The position numbers and the translations under genes are program-made. From assembly GCA_910579325.1 (NCBI GenBank), contig CAJTTU010000016.1, positions 1-49,775 on the forward strand: a DNA stretch of 49,775 bases, read 5' to 3'. Numbering within the stretch: position 1 is the stretch's first letter; each line of letters starts with the position of its first letter. Below, in pieces: positions 39,323 to 46,789 of the stretch. Under the pieces are notes generated by a model that ran no database searches, had not been told where the DNA came from, and saw only the letters and a list, made by a program, of their open reading frames with translations. This DNA comes from an uncultured Lachnospiraceae bacterium. Its GTDB lineage: Bacteria > Bacillota > Clostridia > Lachnospirales > Lachnospiraceae.

Positions 39323-41770
39323 CTAACTCTGATGGTCCGTTAACCCGGACTCCCAAAACTGTCTTATCACATTCCCCACATTGCCGATATTTACCCGGTA
39401 CATATTCTCCCATTCTCTGGGAAACAGCAGCCGGTTTTCATGAAAGGTAAACCGATCATCCAGCAGAAGAATCACACCCCTGTCCTCAGCGGTCCGGATC
39501 ACTCTTCCGGCCGCCTGCAGGACTTTATTCATGCCCGGAAAACGGTAAGCGTAATCGAAGCCCGTCTGCTTCCGGGCAGTATTGCGGATGGCTACGGCTT
39601 CACCGTTTTGGCTGTCTGTGTCCTCACGACTGCTCTCCTCTATATCATAGTACTGCCGGATAATCTCCCGCTCCGCGCAGACCAGAGGCAGCCCGGTTCC
39701 CACAATCAGCACGCCGATCAGCGCCTCGCCTTTCAAATCGATCCCTTCCGAAAAAATCCCGCCCATCACACAGAAGCCCACTACGCTTTCCTGATTGTCC
39801 GGACGGAAATTTTCCAGGAATGCTTCCCGCTTTTTTTCATCCATATTTCCGGATTGCAAAACCAATCGAAACGCGTCTGAACGGGTTTTTGCAGTCGCAC
39901 TCTCCGCTCCGCAGGCTGCCACCTGCTCCATAAACTGATAAGACGGAAAAAACACCAGATAATTTCCCGACCTCGCCTTTACCGCCTCCTCCACATAACG
40001 CCAGACTTTCTCATAAGACCGCTTTCCCCTCCGGGCATACCTGCTGCTCACATCCTCCGCCACGCAGATCAGCCGGTTCTCTTTCGGAAAGGGGGACTCC
40101 GCATAAATGGCGTATTCCTCCTGGTTTCCGGTCAGCAGCTCCTTATAATACCCCACCGGCAAAAGGGTGGCCGAAAAAAAGACGGCGCTGACGCCTTTCG
40201 AAAGCCTTTCCTGCAAATTTTTAGCCGGATTGATACACAGCTGCTTCACCATAAACCGCCCGTCCTCTTTATGGGCCGTATAAAACCGGTAGTTCTCGTC
40301 CGCAATGTCATAAATATTCAAAAACGACCGCAGCTTAAAATAAAAATCCAGTACCAGCGGCTCCGCAAACTCCCCGCTTTCTTCCAGATAAACTTCCAGC
40401 TCCGTATAAAGCGCCGAAAAAGGCATAACCAGCTGACTCAACTGCTCCTGTACCCCATAATCGTCACATTCCCGCTTCAATTCCAGCAAAAGCTGATTGC
40501 AGCGGTTTAGCTGTCTGGCAATCTTCGGATGTTTTTCCTTCAAAAGCTTCCGGGTCTCCAGAAAATCCTCTTTGTCAATGGCAGCGCTGTACATCTCCCT
40601 GGCCCGGTCCACCAGATTATGGGCCTCGTCCACCAGAAACAGATAATTTCCCGCTACGCCCTCCCCGAAGAACCGTCTCAGATACGCGTCCGGGTCAAAG
40701 ACATAATTGTAATCGCAGATAATCATGTCCGTCCAGTAAGCCGTATCCAGAGACAATTCAAAAGGACAGACCTGATGCTTCTCGCCGTAATCCAATATGG
40801 TCTGCCTTCCCGCAAAACCCTCATGCACAATCAGATCATAAACCGCCTCATTCACCCGGTCAAAATGTCCCCTGGCTCTCTCGCAGGCAGCCGGATTACA
40901 CTCTGCCTGATCAAAAGGGCAGATTTTCTCCCTGGCCGTCAGCGTCACCGAAGAAAACCACAGTCCGTTTTCACAGAGAATATAAAGGGACTGCTCCGCC
41001 ACGGTCCGGGTAATGGTTTTCGCCGTCATATAAAAAAGCTTGTCCGTAAGCCCTTCTCCCATGGCTTTTACCGCCGGGAACAGCACCGCAAGCGTCTTGC
41101 CGATACCGGTGGCCGCCTGAATCATCAGATTTTTTTTATCGGCAACGGAACGATAAACCGCCGCCGCCAGCCTGCGCTGCCCTTCCCGGTAAGGATAAGG
41201 AAAAACTGCCTCTTTAATCGTCCGATCCCTTTTTGCCTGATGCTCCCACTGAAATACGGCCCATTTTTCATAGGCCGTTTTTACGCTCTCAAACCATTCG
41301 GCAAGCTGTCCGAAAGTGAACAGCTCACGGAAATATTTCCGGATTTCCGTTTCCAGATTCACATAGGTCATCTGGACGCCGATCTGCTCCAGGCCCTGCT
41401 GCCCGCCATAAATATAGGCATAACACATGGCCTGGGCTTTATGGACAAAGACAGGCTCCTCCATCCTGGCCACATCCCGGTACATCCCCTTAATCTCATC
41501 GATCCAGACCTGGCCGTCCTCCTGAAAAATACCGTCCGCCCGCCCTTCCAGTCGAAGAAGGCCGGGCCCCAGCGCTTCCTCAAGCTTCAGAGAAACCTCC
41601 GCCTGGTAGCCTCCGCCCATACTGCGCTGCAGCTTCCTGTGAATCCGGCTGCCCGCCGCCATGGCGTCCGCCTCTTTCCCCCGGCGGCGGCGGTCGATAT
41701 CCCCGGATTGAAAAATGAATTCCACCAGATTCCGTACGGACATTTTGATTACCGGTCTGTCCTGTCCCAT
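39323..41770 (-). CDS. PD-(D/E)XK nuclease fused to XPD/DinG-type iron-sulfur helicase
   Basis: 815 residues. Residues ~1-175 form a Cas4/RecB-like nuclease: RIHRKLQ, GRADG (76-80, D79), DEIK (91-94) and QAMCYAY. Then an SF2 helicase: Walker A AATGIGKT (219-226), DEAH (381-384) and a late QAAGRVIRTAEDRGVILLLDDRF motif VI. Between them four cysteines, C284, C291, C296 and C335, match the XPD iron-sulfur domain. It would unwind 5'-to-3' and cut DNA, probably in repair. Similar fusions exist in Firmicutes but their cellular role is little studied. GAAAGGG precedes the ATG at 41770. It follows tex by 116 bases, which hold no clear terminator. Confidence 0.88.
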   Translation of the reverse strand: MGQDRPVIKMSVRNLVEFIFQSGDIDRRRRGKEADAMAAGSRIHRKLQRSMGGGYQAEVSLKLEEALGPGLLRLEGRADGIFQEDGQVWIDEIKGMYRDVARMEEPVFVHKAQAMCYAYIYGGQQGLEQIGVQMTYVNLETEIRKYFRELFTFGQLAEWFESVKTAYEKWAVFQWEHQAKRDRTIKEAVFPYPYREGQRRLAAAVYRSVADKKNLMIQAATGIGKTLAVLFPAVKAMGEGLTDKLFYMTAKTITRTVAEQSLYILCENGLWFSSVTLTAREKICPFDQAECNPAACERARGHFDRVNEAVYDLIVHEGFAGRQTILDYGEKHQVCPFELSLDTAYWTDMIICDYNYVFDPDAYLRRFFGEGVAGNYLFLVDEAHNLVDRAREMYSAAIDKEDFLETRKLLKEKHPKIARQLNRCNQLLLELKRECDDYGVQEQLSQLVMPFSALYTELEVYLEESGEFAEPLVLDFYFKLRSFLNIYDIADENYRFYTAHKEDGRFMVKQLCINPAKNLQERLSKGVSAVFFSATLLPVGYYKELLTGNQEEYAIYAESPFPKENRLICVAEDVSSRYARRGKRSYEKVWRYVEEAVKARSGNYLVFFPSYQFMEQVAACGAESATAKTRSDAFRLVLQSGNMDEKKREAFLENFRPDNQESVVGFCVMGGIFSEGIDLKGEALIGVLIVGTGLPLVCAEREIIRQYYDIEESSREDTDSQNGEAVAIRNTARKQTGFDYAYRFPGMNKVLQAAGRVIRTAEDRGVILLLDDRFTFHENRLLFPREWENMYRVNIGNVGNVIRQFWESGLTDHQS

Positions 41771-41886
41771 CGTTTTTCCCTTTCATGGTTTGCAGCCAAA
41801 CTAAGTTCATCCTATTCCTTTAGATGTACTCTCGGAATCTCTCAGCACCTGCTTTTCCGCCGCCCGCATCTGTCCAGGCTGCAGGC

Positions 41887-44031
41887 TTACGACTTCATCG
41901 TAAGCTGTATCCGCTTCTTCGCCGGATCTACCGACAGCACCTTAACCTCCACGATATCTCCCACGCTGACCACCTCCAGCGGATGCTTTACATAATGGTC
42001 CGCCATCTGGGAAATATGGACCAGGCCGTCCTGGTGAACGCCGATATCCACAAAAGCGCCAAAATCGATCACATTCCGGACAGTCCCCTTTAAGGTCATC
42101 CCCGGCTTTAAGTCCTCCATCTCCATCACATCCGTGCGCAGAATCGGCTTCGGCATCTCATCCCGGGGATCTCTGGAGGGCTTTTCCAGTTCCTTCACCA
42201 GATCGTCCAGGGTAATCTTTCCCACACCTAAAGACTCTGCCAGATTGCTGACGCTTCGGGCTTTCTTTCCGATATCCTTTAAGCCGCCGGAACGCAGATC
42301 CTCGGGGCTGTAGCCCAGCCGTTCCATCAAAGCCGCCGCCGTCTCATAGCTTTCCGGATGCACCGCCGTAGCGTCCAGCGGATTTTCCCCTTCCGAGATG
42401 CGCAGGAAGCCGGCGCACTGCTCATAAGCCTTCGGCCCCAGCTTTGCCACCTTCAAAAGCTGCTTCCGGTTCACAAACCGGCCGTTTTCCTCCCGGTATC
42501 CCACGATATTTTTGGCGATTACCTTCGTGATGCCCGAGACATATTCCAGCAGCGAGGCCGAAGCCGTGTTCAGGTCCACGCCTACCCGGTTCACACAGTC
42601 TTCCACCACGCCGTTCAGCGCTTCGCCCAGCTTTTTCTGATTCATATCATGCTGATACTGTCCCACGCCGATGGATTTGGGATCAATCTTCACCAGCTCC
42701 GCCAGCGGGTCCTGAAGCCGCCTTGCAATGGAGACGGCGCTTCTCTGGGCCACGTCATAATCGGGAAATTCCTCCGTCGCCAGCTTGCTGGCCGAATAGA
42801 CGGAGGCTCCTGCCTCATTGGTAATAATGTACTGCACCGGCTCGTCAAGCTCCTTTAACAGCTCCACGATCACCTGCTCCGACTCCCGGGATGCCGTTCC
42901 GTTCCCAACGGAAATCAACGTCACATGATACTTGCGGATCAAGTCCTTCAATACCTTTTTCGACTCCTCCAGCTGCCGCTTCGACCCCGCCGTGGCAAAT
43001 ACCACCGCCGTGTCCAGCACCTTTCCTGTGGCGTCCACGACAGCCAGCTTACAGCCCGTCCTGAAACCGGGGTCCCAGCCCAGCACGATCTGCCCCGTAA
43101 TCGGCGGCTGTAACAGAAGCTGGGTCAGATTCTGGCCAAATACCTTTATCGACACATCCTCCGCCCGCTCGGTCAGCTCATTCCTGATCTCCCGCTCGAT
43201 GGCCGGTCCGATCAGCCGCTTATAGCTGTCCGCTATGGCCGCTTTCAGAACCGGCGTTGTATGGGGATTGTCACCGGTCAGAATCTTATTGCCGAGATAG
43301 CTGAGAATCTGGTCCTCCGGCGCCTCGATCTTTACCGACAGAAACTTCTGGTCCTCTCCTCTGTTGATGGCAAGAATCCTGTGCTCCGCCAGTTTTTTCA
43401 CCGGCTCGCTGAACTCATAGTACATGCCGTACACGGAATCCGCCTCTGGATCTTTCGCCTCCGAGACCAGCTGTCCCTCTTGGGTGGTCAGCCGGCGGAT
43501 AAACGTACGGTAAGAAGCCTCGTCGGAAATCTGCTCCGCAATAATGTCCTGGGCGCCCTGTATGGCGTCGTCCACGGTCTCCACGCCCTTCTCCGGGTCC
43601 ACATACCCCGACGCTTCCGCCTCCACCGGCTGTGTCAGCGCCTGGGCACAGATGGCCTCTGCCAGCGGCTCCAGCCCCTTTTCCTTCGCCATCATGGCCC
43701 GGGTCCGCCGTTTCGGACGGTAAGGACGGTAAAGATCCTCCACTGCCACCAGCGTCACGGCATCCTCTATAGCCTTTTTCAGTTCCTCCGTCAGCTTGCC
43801 CTGCTCCTCAATGGTGGACAGAACCTGGGCCTTTTTCTCCTCCAGCCCTCTTAAATATCTGAGCCGCTCGTCCAGATTCCTGAGCGTCTCGTCATCCAGG
43901 GAGCCTGTGACCTCCTTCCGGTATCTGGCGATAAAGGGAATGGTATTTCCCTCGTCGATCAGCTTTATTGCAGCCTCCGTCTGCCCCGGCCGGATGCCCA
44001 GCTCTTCCGTAAGCGCTTTGATAATATTCAT
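41887..44031 (-). CDS. tex: Tex-type RNA-binding transcriptional accessory protein
   Basis: 714 residues. N-terminal Tex domain (EGNTIPFIARYRKEVTGSLDD), YqgF/RNase H-like domain around WDPGFRTGCKLAVVDATGKVLDT, helix-hairpin-helix region (DLNTASASLLEYVSGI, NRKQLLKVAKLGPKAYEQCAGFLRI) and a C-terminal S1 domain (MTLKGTVRNVIDFGAFVDIG ... IQLTMKS). Tex binds nucleic acids and affects transcription and ribosome rescue in other bacteria. AAGGGG stands 11 bases before ATG 44031. It is preceded by a 214-base structured gap after hom. Confidence 0.94.
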   Translation of the reverse strand: MNIIKALTEELGIRPGQTEAAIKLIDEGNTIPFIARYRKEVTGSLDDETLRNLDERLRYLRGLEEKKAQVLSTIEEQGKLTEELKKAIEDAVTLVAVEDLYRPYRPKRRTRAMMAKEKGLEPLAEAICAQALTQPVEAEASGYVDPEKGVETVDDAIQGAQDIIAEQISDEASYRTFIRRLTTQEGQLVSEAKDPEADSVYGMYYEFSEPVKKLAEHRILAINRGEDQKFLSVKIEAPEDQILSYLGNKILTGDNPHTTPVLKAAIADSYKRLIGPAIEREIRNELTERAEDVSIKVFGQNLTQLLLQPPITGQIVLGWDPGFRTGCKLAVVDATGKVLDTAVVFATAGSKRQLEESKKVLKDLIRKYHVTLISVGNGTASRESEQVIVELLKELDEPVQYIITNEAGASVYSASKLATEEFPDYDVAQRSAVSIARRLQDPLAELVKIDPKSIGVGQYQHDMNQKKLGEALNGVVEDCVNRVGVDLNTASASLLEYVSGITKVIAKNIVGYREENGRFVNRKQLLKVAKLGPKAYEQCAGFLRISEGENPLDATAVHPESYETAAALMERLGYSPEDLRSGGLKDIGKKARSVSNLAESLGVGKITLDDLVKELEKPSRDPRDEMPKPILRTDVMEMEDLKPGMTLKGTVRNVIDFGAFVDIGVHQDGLVHISQMADHYVKHPLEVVSVGDIVEVKVLSVDPAKKRIQLTMKS

Positions 44032-44062
44032 AAATACGATAACCCCTTAAAAACTGTCGCAA

Positions 44063-44187
44063 AATCAATCAGCCATCTGCCTCGTATCAATGCCCGTCTG
44101 TCTGATTGATTGCCGAACAATTCCTTAACAAGAACGTATACTCCCAAAATCCCTGCCTTTCAAGCCGCAGTCAGATTCCGGGAGTAC
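44063..44187 (-). promoter_or_regulatory. two inverted repeats in the hom-tex gap
   Basis: AATCAATCAG (44063-44072) is a perfect inverted repeat of CTGATTGATT (44102-44111). Separately GTATACTCCC (44136-44145) pairs with GGGAGTAC (44180-44187), with inner pairs CTGC/GCAG. No long T tract follows either on the minus strand. They may form an imperfect terminator for hom or a leader for tex. Confidence 0.4.
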
Positions 44188-44245
44188 GCTGATTTTCCTG
44201 TTTACTTCTAAATTTATACTGCCTGGTTCATATTCAGACAGCTCA

Positions 44246-45457
44246 CTACTCGCCGACCCGGATCATACCAAGCACGCCCTCAAGCGATGCCAGCTTCCCG
44301 TCAAATGCTTTCTCCGTCATCGACCCGGTAACAACGCCGAACTCATCCTCACCCGGAAGTTCCACAACAGTCTCGATTTCAAACAGCTTCCGCAGTTCTT
44401 CTTCCTTTGCCGCCCTGCTGCCGCTTATGCGTAGGAAAAACCGGCTGATCAGCTCCCCTTTGTCTTCTACGGGAAGCTTCGTGCCGTCCCAGATGGACAT
44501 AACGCCTCTGCCCATGTTCCGGGTGGCGGCGATCACATCGGCGACCACAGCCCCGGCAGTCGGCAGTTTTCCCGCTCCGCTGCCGTAAAACATCAGAGGG
44601 CCGCTGACATTTCCCTTTACCATAATAGAATTGAACACCCCGTTCACGCCGAACATTGGATGCTCCGGAGAGAGCATAAAGGGCGCCACGATGGCAAAAT
44701 ACTTATCGTCCGTCTTTTTGCTGATAGCCAACAGCTTAATGGAACGTCCCAGCTCCTTTGCGTAGCGCACGTCCATATCCGTGATTTTCGTAATGCCCTC
44801 CGTATAGATATCGGTGTAATCCACCTCATGATTGTAAGCCACGGAGGTGAGAATGGCGATCTTCCGGCAGGTATCCTGTCCCTCCACGTCCGCGGAAGGG
44901 TCCCGCTCCGCATAGCCCAGCTCCTGGGCTTCCTTCAGCGCCGCGTCAAAAGTCGTTCCCTCCTGAGCCATTTTGGTCAGAATAAAATTGGTCGTGCCGT
45001 TGAAAATTCCGGAAATCTCCTCCACCTTATCCCCGGTCATGGAAGTATTCATCGGACGGATAATGGGGATACCGCCGCCTACGCTGGCCTCAAACAGAAA
45101 GTTTACGCCCTTTTCTCTGGCCAGATGCAAAAGCTCCGTGCCATGAGCGGCCACCAGCGCTTTGTTGGAAGTCGCCACGCTTTTTCCTGCCAAAATCATG
45201 GCTTTCACAAAATCATAGGCCGGCTTCGTGCCTCCCATCGTCTCCACCACGATACCCACCTCCGGGTCCTTCTCGATCACGGAGACATCATGAACAATCT
45301 TCTCCTGAACCGGATCTCCCGGAAAATCCCGAAGATCCAGAACATACTTTACCTCAACGGGCTGACCCACTTTCTTTGAGATGCTGTCCTGATTCATGGA
45401 AAGCGCCTCCACAACACCCGATCCGATGGTGCCGTATCCCATCACTGCTATTTTCAT
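44246..45457 (-). CDS. hom: homoserine dehydrogenase
   Basis: 403 residues. N-terminal Rossmann fold MGYGTIGSGVVEAL, then TSNKALVAAHG, GGGIPIIRPM and the family signature region AYAERDPSADVEGQDTCRKIAIL (as GYAERDPSADVEG). The C-terminal ~70 residues (RFFLRISGSRAAKEEEL ... EFGVVTGSMTEKAF) look like an ACT-type regulatory domain, which would allow threonine inhibition. It reduces aspartate semialdehyde to homoserine, leading to Thr, Met and Ile. GGGAG precedes the ATG at 45457. A promoter and a hairpin lie in the 163-base gap after prfB. Confidence 0.95.
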   Translation of the reverse strand: MKIAVMGYGTIGSGVVEALSMNQDSISKKVGQPVEVKYVLDLRDFPGDPVQEKIVHDVSVIEKDPEVGIVVETMGGTKPAYDFVKAMILAGKSVATSNKALVAAHGTELLHLAREKGVNFLFEASVGGGIPIIRPMNTSMTGDKVEEISGIFNGTTNFILTKMAQEGTTFDAALKEAQELGYAERDPSADVEGQDTCRKIAILTSVAYNHEVDYTDIYTEGITKITDMDVRYAKELGRSIKLLAISKKTDDKYFAIVAPFMLSPEHPMFGVNGVFNSIMVKGNVSGPLMFYGSGAGKLPTAGAVVADVIAATRNMGRGVMSIWDGTKLPVEDKGELISRFFLRISGSRAAKEEELRKLFEIETVVELPGEDEFGVVTGSMTEKAFDGKLASLEGVLGMIRVGE

Positions 45458-45519
45458 CGTACGTTCACTCCCTCTTGCTGAATTTAATATTTAAAATGAA
45501 TAAGAGCTTTACTAAAATA

Positions 45520-45548
45520 GCGGTGAAAACACGTTTTGTCTCCACCGC
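45520..45548 (-). terminator. hairpin upstream of hom (terminator or attenuator)
   Basis: GCGGTG (45520-45525) pairs with CACCGC (45543-45548), extended by AAAAC/GTTTT with a small bulge. On the minus strand TATTTTAG follows. It lies downstream of the possible hom promoter, so it could attenuate hom; it could also end prfB transcripts. No T-box or SAM riboswitch motif is evident. Confidence 0.45.
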
Positions 45549-45572
45549 AAGAACACTTGTATTCACTTAAAA

Positions 45573-45601
45573 ATACTAACATAAATTGGAGGGGCGCGCA
45601 A
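45573..45601 (-). promoter_or_regulatory. possible promoter of hom
   Basis: On the minus strand TTGCGC (45596-45601), 17-base spacer ending TGT (extended -10), TAGTAT (45573-45578), just after the prfB stop. Moderate match. Confidence 0.4.
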
Positions 45602-45620
45602 GTTTTTTTTGCTGTACCTC

Positions 45621-46752
45621 TTATTCCTGATTTTCTTCCGCGATTCCGCCCAGCCGTCTCCATTTCAGATATTCGCTGATAAAGTGGTCCAGATTTCCGT
45701 CCATCACGCTGTCCACATTTCCCGTCTCGGCGCCGGTCCGGTGGTCCTTCACCATCGTGTAGGGCTGCATCACATAGGAACGGATCTGGCTGCCCCAGCC
45801 GATCTCCTTGACGTCGCCCCGGATATCCGACAGCTTTTCCGCGTTCTCCCGCTGCTTGAGCAGAAACAGCTTGGCTTTCAGCATCTGCATGGCTTTCGCC
45901 TTGTTCTGGTGCTGGGACCGCTCATTCTGGCACTGCACCACGATATTGGTGGGCAGATGGGTGATACGGATGGCTGAAGATGTCTTATTGATATGCTGGC
46001 CGCCCGCGCCGCTGGACCGGTAAGTATCGATACGCAGATCGTCCTCGTTGATCTCGATATCCAGATCTTCTTCGATGTCCGGCATCACATCACAGGACAC
46101 AAAAGAAGTCTGCCGTTTACCCGCCGCGTTAAAAGGAGAAATTCTCACCAGACGGTGAACCCCCCGCTCGGATTTCAGATAGCCAAAGGCATTCTCCCCG
46201 TTAATCTGCACCGTAACAGATTTGACGCCGGCCTCGTCGCCCTCGAGAAAGTCCAGTTCTTCCGTCGTAAATCCTTTTTTGTCGGCCCAGCGGGTGTACA
46301 TCCGGTACAGCATCCCCGCCCAGTCGCAGGACTCGGTGCCGCCCGCCCCCGCATGGAGGGTCAGGATAGCGTTGCATTTGTCGTATTCCTCCGACAGAAG
46401 GGTACTGATCCGCATTTCCTCCAGGTCATGCTCCAGCGTTTCCATGGCCTCCTGGATCTCCGGAAGTACGGCGGGGTCATTTTCCTCATAGCCCATGTCG
46501 ATGAGAATCTGAATCTCCTCGAACGCAGTCTCCATGGCATGGTACTTTTCGGCAGTGTCCTTTAAATTTTTCAGTTCCTTCATAATTTTGGCGGAGCGGT
46601 CTGCGTCATTCCAGAATTCCGGCTCCTCCATCGTTCGTTCCAGTTCGTCAATCCTTCTTTGCTTTGCCGCTAAGTTAAAGTGAATCCCTTACTTCCAGCA
46701 ATGGTTTTTCAAAGGTTGACAGTGTGTATTTGAACTGATCCAGTTCAACCAT
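45621..46752 (-). CDS. prfB: peptide chain release factor RF2, expressed by programmed +1 frameshift
   Basis: The gene is in two frames. The first part runs from ATG 46752 and encodes 25 residues (MVELDQFKYTLSTFEKPLLE, then VRDSL) to a TAA at 46675-46677. The ribosome must slip +1 on CTT TAA C (46674-46680), skipping base 46677, and continue in the frame ending at 45621, giving NLAAKQRRIDELE and so on; total about 376 residues. SPF, the stop-codon recognition tripeptide of RF2, is in RISPFNAAG, and the catalytic GGQ is in GAGGQHINKT. AGGG a few bases before CTT acts as the internal stimulating Shine-Dalgarno sequence. The usual stop here is TGA; TAA is less common. 37 bases after secA. Confidence 0.95.
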
Positions 46753-46789
46753 TCTTTCACCTTCTTTTCCATGTTATTTTTTGTCCCTG

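Noticed and set aside
40529..41995. 488-codon plus-strand ORF opposite the helicase gene
   Set aside because: It lies antisense to a protein with clear nuclease and helicase motifs, has no recognisable domain and no good ribosome binding site.
44660..45379. 239-codon plus-strand ORF opposite hom
   Set aside because: Antisense to homoserine dehydrogenase; no family resemblance and no ribosome binding site.
45458..45620. T-box or SAM riboswitch upstream of hom
   Set aside because: The hairpin GCGGTG/CACCGC is present, but I see no T-box core motif and no SAM riboswitch pattern.
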